Shown: one piece after another, positions 16,097 through 22,118 of the stretch
Layout: every line of letters begins with the position of its first letter
Numbering within the stretch: position 1 is the stretch's first letter
NCBI GenBank assembly: GCA_905202595.1
Contig: CAJKSP010000041.1
Coordinates: 1-22,118 of the forward strand
DNA from: an uncultured Sutterella sp.
GTDB taxonomy: Bacteria > Pseudomonadota > Gammaproteobacteria > Burkholderiales > Burkholderiaceae_F
Direction of reading: 5' to 3'
DNA: 22,118 nt
The notes under the pieces: generated by a model
Seen by the model: only the letters and a program-made list of their open reading frames with translations
The model's database searches: none
What the model was told of the DNA's origin: nothing
Translations under genes and position numbers: made by a program

Positions 16097-16294
16097 AGAC
16101 AGTCCTCCTTCGCGAGAGATCCAGCCATGGGGTTCAGGCGCTTTTGTCTGCAAAGCGCTGAAGCCCCTCCTCTCTCCAAGCGTAGTGCGTCTAGAGCGAA
16201 TGCTCTACTCGATTTAACCCGATGACTTGAAATGCCGAGCGCTTTGCATTCGCACGGCAGCTCGATGGGCAGAAGGACAAAAGAGACAGGCAAT
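16097..16294. other. Leader and promoter region of the Arg-Asp repeat gene
   Basis: There is no gene here. It holds the Shine-Dalgarno sequence of the downstream small gene and a TAGAGC-GAAT-GCTCTA inverted repeat (16192-16207) in the position of a possible operator or leader hairpin. No promoter is clear enough to call. Confidence 0.4.
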
Positions 16295-16466
16295 AAAAAA
16301 GGGCTTGCATCAAAATATGCAAACCCTCATCAGTATGTGGAAAGGGACTTTCCAAGGAGGCGGCCTGTCAAGCTCGACGCTGATTCATCGATGCGCCGTG
16401 CGGCCTCCCGCCAACGACTTGTTGAGGCTTGGCTTCCTGGAAACGAAAGCTGGCCCTAACCACAAC
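16294..16466 (-). ncRNA. Candidate small RNA of about 173 nt, unknown family
   Basis: A textbook sigma-70 promoter and an intrinsic terminator on the same strand frame a non-coding stretch of about 170 bases. Predicted structure in the transcript, read on the minus strand, has four parts. The first is a 5' stem of GCTTTC with GGAAGC. The second is a 6-bp stem of GGAGGC (16408-16403) with GCCTCC (16361-16356). The third is a perfect hairpin TGGAAAG/CTTTCCA (16354-16338). The fourth is the terminator stem. The GCCTCCTT segment (16361-16354) is complementary to consensus ribosome binding sites. No open frame longer than a few codons starts well inside it. It does not match 4.5S, 6S, tmRNA or RNase P signatures that I know. 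Confidence 0.5.
16295..16326 (-). terminator. Intrinsic terminator of the candidate small RNA
   Basis: On the minus strand GGGTTTGCAT (16326-16317) pairs with ATGCAAGCCC (16310-16301), with one mismatch, around a 6-base loop. TTTTTT follows (16300-16295). This is a strong canonical terminator, yet no protein gene on that strand ends near it. Confidence 0.75.
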
Positions 16467-16473
16467 GAATTGC

Positions 16474-16502
16474 ATTATGCCAGACTCGGCGGCAGAAGTC
16501 AA
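16474..16502 (-). promoter_or_regulatory. Sigma-70 promoter of the candidate small RNA
   Basis: On the minus strand TTGACT (16502-16497) and CATAAT (16479-16474) are separated by exactly 17 bases. This is the best-matching promoter in the window. Transcription would start near 16466. Confidence 0.6.
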
Positions 16503-16535
16503 TGGTTAAGCGCAAGTGCGTCCTGAAGCAGCCGG

Positions 16536-16563
16536 CGGCAGCCTGAAAGCGCTCAGGCTGCCG
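16536..16563. terminator. Hairpin downstream of the FeoC-like gene
   Basis: CGGCAGCCTGA (16536-16546) pairs perfectly with TCAGGCTGCCG (16553-16563) around a 6-base loop. It begins 11 bases past the stop of the FeoC-like gene. No T tract follows, so termination strength is uncertain. Confidence 0.45.
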
Positions 16564-16573
16564 GCTGAGCGTC

Positions 16574-16837
16574 CTAGGACGCCAGGCGGTACCGCGGGCT
16601 GCTGTCTGCTTCCCCATGTCCGCACCCGCATCCCGAACTGCATCCGGTGCAGCCCGAGCAGGCGCAGGCGGCGCCTCCCGCCTGCGGCAGCCGCTCGATG
16701 TCGCCCCGCAGGGCCAGCCGTTCAAGCATGGCTTCAGCCAGGCCGGCCGAGAGGCGGAAGTGAAGGGCAAGCTCGCGGGCAGATGCGCCGGGGCGCTCTC
16801 CAATGAAGCGCCGCAGCGCCGACAAATCGACAGACAT
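16574..16837 (-). CDS. FeoC-like winged-helix protein with cysteine cluster
   Basis: This 87-residue cytoplasmic protein fits the FeoC family, small partners of the FeoB ferrous-iron transporter. An N-terminal winged helix-turn-helix (about 5-50, LRRFIGERPGASARELALHF) is followed by a loop with six cysteines (58, 60, 63, 66, 70, 72) that could bind an iron-sulfur cluster. FeoC proteins usually have about four. GGAGG lies 6 bases before the ATG. A Fur-box-like sequence is directly upstream, which supports iron regulation. Unusually, no feoA or feoB is present on either side; downstream lie only a hairpin and the candidate small RNA. It may act in trans on a FeoB encoded elsewhere. Confidence 0.78.
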   Translation of the reverse strand: MSVDLSALRRFIGERPGASARELALHFRLSAGLAEAMLERLALRGDIERLPQAGGAACACSGCTGCSSGCGCGHGEADSSPRYRLAS

Positions 16838-17275
16838 GAGATGCCTCCAAAATGAAAATGATATTTATTATCGTAAACAAAATGCTGTGCTGCATGCAAG
16901 CCGCTGAATGCGGCGGTTCGGAGCATTTCTTTCGCTCGGCTTTTGTTGATGCGGCGCAGGCAGGATCTGCTTTCTAGGTAAAAACTCGCAGACAATCTGC
17001 GACAATCGCCACTTTCGCCTCTTTTCGCGCAGGAAGTCTGTCGGCGCTTCAAGCGCGAAGCGTTGTCCCGTATCCTGTCGGAGGCAGGGCGCCGGAGCGG
17101 ACGGCTGTTCGTCCGCGGAGCGACTGATGCGCAGCAGATGCAGAGCGCTCCTTCGGTCCGGCGCCTTCACAACCTTAGTTTTCCAAGAAACGACAAGGGC
17201 GGTCCCGGCCGTCCGTCACGATCCGCTGCGCGCCGGCGATGCCGGACCAAGCGCAGCACTCAAGGAGCCATAGTC
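16838..17275. other. Intergenic region between FeoC-like gene and NhaC-type gene
   Basis: This gap of about 440 bases holds the Fur box (16854-16872) and a perfect inverted repeat CGCAGA-CAA-TCTGCG (16987-17001) that could be an operator. It also holds the long leader of the antiporter gene. The antiporter reading frame stays open upstream to 17063, but that part is Arg-rich, lacks a ribosome site and does not resemble the family. Confidence 0.45.
16854..16872 (-). promoter_or_regulatory. Fur box upstream of the FeoC-like gene
   Basis: Read on the minus strand, GATAATAAATATCATTTTC matches the 19-bp Fur consensus at 15 positions by my count. It lies 17 bases before the start codon, in an AT-rich island where a promoter would be. 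Confidence 0.6.
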
Positions 17276-18826
17276 ATGGAGCCCTATGCAGCTGGATGGC
17301 TGTCGATCGTTCCGCCGATCGTCGCCATCGTTCTTGCGCTGATGACGAAGGAGGTCTTCTCCTCGCTGCTCATCGGCATTCTGACCGGAACGCTCATCTA
17401 CGCCGTCGGCACCGATGCCAACGTCGTGATGGGCACGGTGCAGTCCGCGTTCGCCACGATGGCGAACAAGGTCGACTTCAACATCCTCATCTTCTGCTCG
17501 CTACTCGGCGGCCTCGTCTACGTGGTCGCCATGTCGGGCGGCACGAAGGCGTACGGCGCCTGGGCCGTGAAGCGCGTGAAGAGCCGCCGCGCGACGCTGC
17601 TCTCCACCTCGGGCCTCGGGCTCCTCATCTTCATCGACGACTACTTCAGCTGCCTTTCGGTCGGCACGGTGATGCGGCCGCTCTGCGACGAGTACCGCAT
17701 TTCGCGCGCCAAGCTCGCCTACGTCATCGACAGCACCGCAGCGCCCATCTGCATCATTGCGCCCGTATCGTCCTGGGCGGCGGCCGTAGGCTCCTCGCTC
17801 AAGGGCAACGGCATCTTCGAGAGCGACATGGCGGCCTTCATCGCCACGATTCCTTGGAATTTCTATGCGCTGCTCTCGATCGTCCTCATCCTCTTCATCA
17901 TCATCTCGGGCTACGACTTCGGGCCCATGCGCCGCGCGGAAGAGCGCGCGCTGAAGGGCAACCTCGGCGAGGGAATGACAGGCGGCTCGGCAGCCGAGCC
18001 GCCGCACGCCAATCCGCGCGGACGGGGCTTCGACATGATCGTGCCGATCCTCGCGCTCATCGTCTTCGGCGTTCTGAGCCTCATGTATTCGGGCGGCTAT
18101 TGGGGGAGCGATCCGAAGTTCCACACCTTCCAGGCGGCCATCGGCAATTCCAGCGCGTCGACCTCGCTCGTCTGGGCGGCCTTCGGCGCCATCGTCGTGG
18201 CGTTCGCCCTCTATGTGCCGCGCGGACTCGTGCCGCTTCGCAGCTTCATGGACGGCATCGTCGAGGGCATGAAGCTGATGCTGCCGGCGAACATCATCCT
18301 CGTGCTGGCGTGGACGCTCTCCGGCGTGTGCCGCGATCTGCTGCAGACGCCCGTCTTCGTCGAGCAGCTCGTGGTGAGCGGCGGCGCCGACTTCTCGGTC
18401 TTCCTGCCTGCGGCGGTCTTCATTCTCTCCGCCTTCCTCTCGTTCTCGACGGGCACGGCCTGGGGCACGTTCGGCATCCTCATCCCGATCGTCGTGCCGG
18501 TCGTCGAGGCGATCGATCCGAATCTCACGATCGTGGCGCTCTCGGCGACGCTGGCCGGCTCGGTCTTCGGCGACCACTGCTCGCCCATCTCCGACACGAC
18601 GATCCTCTCGTCGGCAGGCGCCGGCTGCAATCACATCGAGCATGTGGCCACGCAGCTGCCCTATGCGCTGACCGTGGCCTTCTGCGCGGCGGCGGGCTAC
18701 CTCGTCGCGGGCCTCTCGCACGCAAATCTGTGGCTTTCGCTCGGCACGGCCTTCGTGCTGCTGCTCGTCATTGCGACGGCGCTGCACTTCAAGCGCTCCC
18801 GCAGCAAGCCGGCGGCAGCCGCCTGA
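17276..18826 (+). CDS. NhaC-family Na+/H+ antiporter-like transporter
   Basis: This is an inner-membrane secondary transporter of 516 residues with roughly eleven to twelve hydrophobic helices. Motifs of the NhaC family include FIDDYFSCLSVGTVMRPL (about 120-137), DSTAAPICIIAPVSSWAA, and GDHCSPISDTTILSSAGAGC near the C-terminal third. The family exchanges Na+ (or a carboxylate such as malate/lactate, as in MleN) for protons; the substrate here is unknown. I chose the ATG at 17276 because AAGGAG precedes it by 8 bases and the protein then starts with a normal membrane segment; the longer frame is not credible. It stands alone, convergent with a LysR gene and sharing a terminator with it. Confidence 0.88.
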   Translation: MEPYAAGWLSIVPPIVAIVLALMTKEVFSSLLIGILTGTLIYAVGTDANVVMGTVQSAFATMANKVDFNILIFCSLLGGLVYVVAMSGGTKAYGAWAVKRVKSRRATLLSTSGLGLLIFIDDYFSCLSVGTVMRPLCDEYRISRAKLAYVIDSTAAPICIIAPVSSWAAAVGSSLKGNGIFESDMAAFIATIPWNFYALLSIVLILFIIISGYDFGPMRRAEERALKGNLGEGMTGGSAAEPPHANPRGRGFDMIVPILALIVFGVLSLMYSGGYWGSDPKFHTFQAAIGNSSASTSLVWAAFGAIVVAFALYVPRGLVPLRSFMDGIVEGMKLMLPANIILVLAWTLSGVCRDLLQTPVFVEQLVVSGGADFSVFLPAAVFILSAFLSFSTGTAWGTFGILIPIVVPVVEAIDPNLTIVALSATLAGSVFGDHCSPISDTTILSSAGAGCNHIEHVATQLPYALTVAFCAAAGYLVAGLSHANLWLSLGTAFVLLLVIATALHFKRSRSKPAAAA

Positions 18827-18847
18827 CGGCTTGACGTTCTGACGCAG

Positions 18848-18884
18848 AAAAGCGCGCTTCGGCTGCTGCCGGAGCGCGCTTTTT
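18848..18884. terminator. Bidirectional terminator between NhaC-type gene and LysR gene
   Basis: AGCGCGCT (18851-18858) pairs with AGCGCGCT (18873-18880), extended by a wobble and a GC pair. Five T follow on the plus strand (18880-18884) and four on the minus strand. It serves both convergent genes. Confidence 0.8.
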
Positions 18885-18922
18885 CTCATGCGGTCTTCTG
18901 CGGCTCGAGAGCCGGCCAGCCG

Positions 18923-19912
18923 TCACTCGGCCTCTGACGGGGGCTTTCCGAACGCGCCGGCGGCCTTCGCCTCGTCGGCGAGCAGCTCGCAGAAGCGTTC
19001 GGCCTCGCGGGAGCCGCCGAAGCGCGAGCGCGCCGCCACCATCGTGAAGCGGAAGGGAACGCCGTTTTCGTGCTCGAGCGGGCGAAGCGCCGTATGCGGG
19101 CCGGCGAGCGCCGCATCCGGCTCGGCAATGACGGCGGCACCGGCGCCTTCGTCCACGAGCTCGAGAAGAAGGCGCATGGAGGCAATGCGCATCGCCGTCT
19201 GCGTTTCGATTGCCAAATCTTCAAGGCCGTCAGGACCGCCCTGCAGCGGGCCGCAGCGAAGAAGCGGCAGATTGAGGAGCGCTTCCGCCGGGTAGGGCCG
19301 CGCGGTTTTGTCAGCGTCGGCGCGGCCTTTGCGCTTCGTCGCCGGCTCGCTCGGCATGAGGCCTTTGGCCGCTTCGTCAAGGAGCGCTTCGCATCCGGCC
19401 ACGAGGCCGGCGCAGCTCCCGATGTCGTTCGAGAGCGCGTTCGGCGCCTCAAATCCATCGGAAAAGGCCCCGCAGAAGACGTCGATCGCTCCCTTCTCGA
19501 GAAGGCTCGGAAGCTGCGCGGCCGGCGCTTCAATGCATTCGACGTAGAGCTTGGGCGACTCCTTCTGCATGGCGAGGTGCGTGCGGCGGGCAAGGCCCGA
19601 GGAGATCGCGCTCGAGTCGAAGCCCACGGCGAGGCGGAGCGCCCGGCCGCGAAGCGCCGCGTCGGCGTTCTTTCTCGAGCGCGCCGCGAGCGTCATCATG
19701 AGCTTGGCGTCCTTCAGAAACACTTCGCCCACTGGCGTGAGCTCGATGCGGCGGCTTGTGCGCAGAAAGAGCGGACCGCCCACTTCCTTTTCCAGGCTTC
19801 GGATCTGAACGCTCAGCGCCGGCTGGGAAATGCCGAGCTCTTCGGCCGTGCGGCCGAAATGAAGATTGCGGGCAAGCCGCACGAAAGATTCAACATGCTT
19901 GAGATTCCACAT
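18923..19912 (-). CDS. LysR-family transcriptional regulator
   Basis: This has 329 residues from the ATG at 19912, which begins MWNLKHVESFVRLARNLHFG, the normal LTTR start. The frame is open upstream to a GTG at 19966, but that extension adds 18 residues of no family resemblance. The winged helix-turn-helix is at about 1-60 (RTAEELGISQPALSVQIRSLEKEV, LFLRTSRRIELT). The effector domain runs from about 90 on, with a charged insertion near 205-220 (KRKGRADADKTARPY). It has no divergent partner: downstream it converges with the NhaC-type gene and upstream is a 330-bp gap. The target and inducer are unknown. Confidence 0.86.
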   Translation of the reverse strand: MWNLKHVESFVRLARNLHFGRTAEELGISQPALSVQIRSLEKEVGGPLFLRTSRRIELTPVGEVFLKDAKLMMTLAARSRKNADAALRGRALRLAVGFDSSAISSGLARRTHLAMQKESPKLYVECIEAPAAQLPSLLEKGAIDVFCGAFSDGFEAPNALSNDIGSCAGLVAGCEALLDEAAKGLMPSEPATKRKGRADADKTARPYPAEALLNLPLLRCGPLQGGPDGLEDLAIETQTAMRIASMRLLLELVDEGAGAAVIAEPDAALAGPHTALRPLEHENGVPFRFTMVAARSRFGGSREAERFCELLADEAKAAGAFGKPPSEAE

Positions 19913-20243
19913 GAGCGTGCTTTCGGAAGGGGCGATTTTTATTCTTTTTGAAAAGAGCGGCCGCACGTCCGAAGAGCGCGCCGCAGCAAATTCAGAGTCT
20001 AGGGCGCAAGTTTACTTTCGCTTAATGGCAGGCATAAAGAAATGCATGAAATTTGATGCGAGTTTAAATAATTGAAGAATTTGTTCGATGCGGGCGGGCA
20101 GAAAAGCGGATGCGGCTCGGGCTGGCGCTCCGCCGCAGCGAGCCGATCAGACAAAAAAAGGACCCGCCGTCAGAGAAGGACGGCGGGTCTTGAAGTCGGC
20201 TTGCGCCTAGAGAAAAGGGTGGATTCCGTGCGTCAGAGGCGGC
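19913..20243. other. Intergenic region upstream of the LysR gene
   Basis: This holds an AT-rich stretch (about 19985-20085) that is the likely LysR promoter area, without a hexamer pair I would call, and the ABC operon terminator at 20153-20189. No gene is supported. Confidence 0.4.
20153..20189 (-). terminator. Rho-independent terminator of the ABC transporter operon
   Basis: GACCCGCCGTC (20161-20171) pairs perfectly with GACGGCGGGTC (20179-20189). On the minus strand seven T follow after one base (20159-20153). It lies 54 bases past the permease stop. Confidence 0.88.
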
Positions 20244-21071
20244 CTATCGGCGCGTCGGGCGCCACTTCATGAGGCGGCCTTCGAGCTGCGTCACGCACCA
20301 GTCGATCGCGAGCGCGCAGGCCGTGAGGATCAGGATGCCGCCCATGACGGCATTCATGTCGAAGGTGGTTTCCGCCTGCAGAATGAGGTAGCCCACGCCT
20401 TCCGCCGAGCCCAGGTACTCGCCGATCACGGCGGCGACGAACGCCATGCCGACGGACGTATGGAGCGAGGAGAACACCCAGCTCATGGCCGAGGGGAGGT
20501 AGACGGTCTTGAGGAGCTGCGAGCGGTTCGCGCCGAGCATCCGGGCGCTTGCGAGAACCGTCGGATTCACTTCGCGCACGCCCTGATAGACGTTGAAGAA
20601 GACGATGAAGAAGACGAGCGTCACGCCGAGCGCAATCTTCGAGGCCGGCCCGAGGCCGAACCACACGGCGAAGATCGGCGCAAGGATCACGCGCGGCATC
20701 GAATTGAAGCCCTTGATGAAGGGGTCGGCCACGGCGGCGGCCGTGGGCGTGAGGGCGAGCCAGAGGCCGACGGCGAGGCCCGCGGCCGTGCCGATCGCAA
20801 AGGCGGCGATGGTCTCCCAGAGCGTCACGGCGAGATGGCGCCAGATTTCGCCCGTCGCGAACCAGTCGTAGATGCGGGAGAAGATCTGATAGGGCTCGCC
20901 GAAGAAGAAGGCGGCCTGATCGTCGTTCGAGAAGAAGAAGTTCGGCAGAAGCCCCGGCTTCGTCATCGCCCACCAGAAGATGAAGATGAAGGCGAGGAGC
21001 GCCCACTGCATGACGTGGATGCGGAAGCGGCGCTGGTGCATCGAGGGGTTTTGAATCGCTTTGCTGCTCAT
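20244..21071 (-). CDS. ABC transporter permease, SsuC/TauC-type
   Basis: This inner-membrane permease has 275 residues with about six helices. It belongs to the binding-protein-dependent importer family for nitrate, sulfonate, taurine and related compounds. The cytoplasmic EAA-like loop, ASARMLGANRSQLLKTVYLP (about 177-196), contacts the ATPase. It lies 63 bases after the ATPase gene on the same strand and is closed by a strong terminator. The substrate cannot be determined without the binding protein, which is not in the window. Confidence 0.88.
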   Translation of the reverse strand: MSSKAIQNPSMHQRRFRIHVMQWALLAFIFIFWWAMTKPGLLPNFFFSNDDQAAFFFGEPYQIFSRIYDWFATGEIWRHLAVTLWETIAAFAIGTAAGLAVGLWLALTPTAAAVADPFIKGFNSMPRVILAPIFAVWFGLGPASKIALGVTLVFFIVFFNVYQGVREVNPTVLASARMLGANRSQLLKTVYLPSAMSWVFSSLHTSVGMAFVAAVIGEYLGSAEGVGYLILQAETTFDMNAVMGGILILTACALAIDWCVTQLEGRLMKWRPTRR

Positions 21072-21134
21072 TTGCGTACGTGCTGCAAGTCTGAATAGGG
21101 GAAAAGAAAAGCGCTTGGGCTGCGAGAGGGGGCG

Positions 21135-22085
21135 TCAGTCGTCCATGCCGCCCGCGCCGGGGCCGCCTGCAGCGGCTTCTGCCGCGCCAGGACTCAGCAT
21201 CGCCGAGCGGTGGTCGCGGTAGGACTTCATCACTTCGTCGCGCAGTACATTCCAGATCTCGGCGCGCTGCTGCAGGAAGGCGCGGTCCATGCGGATCTCG
21301 ATCAGATCGCGCGGCCGCGGCAGGTCGATCACGAAGTTGCCGACCGGGTGCGAGGCCGGACCCGCCGACATGACGACGACGCGGTCGCTCATCGAGACCG
21401 CTTCGTCGAGGTCGTGCGTAATGAAGAGCACCGCCTTCTTTTCCTTCTCCCAAATGGCGAGAAGCTCGTTTTCCATCAGTTCGCGCGTCTGCACGTCGAG
21501 CGCGGAGAATGATTCGTCCATGAGCAGAATGTCCGGATCGGCCACGAGCGTCTGCGCCATGGCGACGCGCTTTCTCATGCCGCCCGAGAGCTCGTGCGGA
21601 TAGCGGTTCGGAAAGGCCGCGAGGCCCACGCGCTCGAGCCACGCCATGGCGCGCTCGTGCGCTTCGCGCTTGGGCACGCCCCGGTAGAAGAGGGGCATGG
21701 CGACGTTGTCGATCGCGGTCGCCCAGGGCATGAGGCTCTCGGCCTGGAACATGTAGCCCGCGCGGCGGTTGAGGCCCGAGAGCTTCTCGCCGAAGATTCT
21801 CACTTCGCCTTCGCTCACGGGCAGCAGGCCCGCCGCCATGTTGAGGATCGTGGACTTGCCGCAGCCCGTCGGGCCGACGACGCTCACGAATTCGCCCGCC
21901 TGCACGTGAAAGCTCACGTGCTCGGTGGCCGTGTAGTCGCCCTGCGGCGTTTCGAAGCGGCAGGTGACGTTCTTGAATTCAATGGCGGCGCGAACGGCCG
22001 CTTCGCCCTCAATGGGGCGGTTGGCGGCGGCGCCGCCCTGCCTGACAATGTCTTCCGCCGTCATGGCGGCTGCTTGTGCGGACAT
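21135..22085 (-). CDS. ABC transporter ATP-binding protein, SsuB/TauB-type
   Basis: This nucleotide-binding subunit has 316 residues and is about 40-50 longer than usual at its ends. Walker A is GPTGCGKST (71-79), the Q loop is Gln114, the signature is LSGGM (166-170), Walker B is DILLMDE (185-191), and the H-loop is His224. The N-terminal 30 and C-terminal 20 residues are Ala/Gly-rich extensions. It is co-transcribed with the permease downstream. The start lies only 33 bases from the window edge; a purine-rich AGAGAAGAGAAC upstream is a weak ribosome site. The solute-binding protein is probably the next gene upstream, outside the window. Import of a sulfonate, nitrate or similar small anion is the family expectation. 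Confidence 0.9.
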   Translation of the reverse strand: MSAQAAAMTAEDIVRQGGAAANRPIEGEAAVRAAIEFKNVTCRFETPQGDYTATEHVSFHVQAGEFVSVVGPTGCGKSTILNMAAGLLPVSEGEVRIFGEKLSGLNRRAGYMFQAESLMPWATAIDNVAMPLFYRGVPKREAHERAMAWLERVGLAAFPNRYPHELSGGMRKRVAMAQTLVADPDILLMDESFSALDVQTRELMENELLAIWEKEKKAVLFITHDLDEAVSMSDRVVVMSAGPASHPVGNFVIDLPRPRDLIEIRMDRAFLQQRAEIWNVLRDEVMKSYRDHRSAMLSPGAAEAAAGGPGAGGMDD

Positions 22086-22118
22086 GGATTGTGTTCTCTT
22101 CTCTCTAGGTGCTCAGTC

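Noticed and set aside
16192..16207. TAGAGC-GAAT-GCTCTA inverted repeat as an operator
   Set aside because: It is short, a single copy and without an adjacent promoter; mentioned only as part of the intergenic description.
16294..16466. Candidate small RNA being 6S, 4.5S or tmRNA
   Set aside because: Its ends do not pair as in 6S, it lacks the 4.5S apical loop motif, and it is too short and has no tRNA-like ends for tmRNA.
16456..17052. 198-residue minus-strand frame covering the FeoC-like gene
   Set aside because: The frame is different from the well-supported FeoC-like gene, has no ribosome site, and its composition looks random.
17501..18889. 462-residue minus-strand open frame opposite the NhaC-type gene
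   Set aside because: Its composition is dominated by Arg, Asp and Glu and mirrors the codons of the transporter; it crosses the terminator.
20233..21642. 469-residue minus-strand frame spanning permease and ATPase genes
   Set aside because: It is an out-of-frame reading of two well-defined ABC genes, Arg-rich and without domains.

Overview
The window is high-GC DNA with long open frames on both strands. It looks like a Gram-negative, anaerobic, gut-type betaproteobacterium. My best guess is Sutterellaceae (Sutterella-like Burkholderiales). The guess rests on Tat-exported flavocytochrome-c-type reductases lacking haem domains, a TtrS/TtrR-like two-component pair, a classical porin and an NhaC-type antiporter. 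No rRNA or tRNA is present, so the assignment is inference.

Region 1 (1-7704) is a probable sense-and-respond respiratory locus. A TtrS-like sensor kinase with a periplasmic PhnD-type domain and a FixJ/NarL-type response regulator sit in the centre on the minus strand. On the left is a Tat-exported FAD reductase (minus strand). On the right is a porin followed by a second, divergent Tat-exported FAD reductase (plus strand). The promoters of both outer units carry the same perfect palindrome, TTACGCGCGTAA, each 10 bp before a -10-like hexamer. This makes it the likely operator of the enclosed two-component system. I infer that the kinase senses a periplasmic organic electron acceptor, and that the porin and the two periplasmic reductases are induced to import and reduce it.

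Region 2 (7705-11600) holds a AAA-type ATPase with visibly lower GC. It is bracketed by perfect 69-bp direct repeats, and one of these is the true 3' end of the adjacent LysR gene, which suggests insertion or duplication at that gene end. The LysR gene is divergent from a Tat-exported, subclass-B3-like metallo-beta-lactamase-fold hydrolase, with two overlapping palindromes between them.

Region 3 (11601-16900) holds a roughly 1298-residue alanine-rich protein of unknown function and a small exported protein ending in an Arg-Arg-Asp-Asp repeat. It also holds a previously unannotated candidate small RNA (promoter at 16474-16502, terminator at 16295-16326) and a lone FeoC-like gene behind a Fur box.

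Region 4 (16900-22118) holds an NhaC-family antiporter, a convergent LysR regulator sharing a bidirectional terminator with it, and the permease and ATPase genes of a SsuBC/TauBC-like ABC importer. The substrate-binding protein of that importer is presumably upstream, beyond the window edge.
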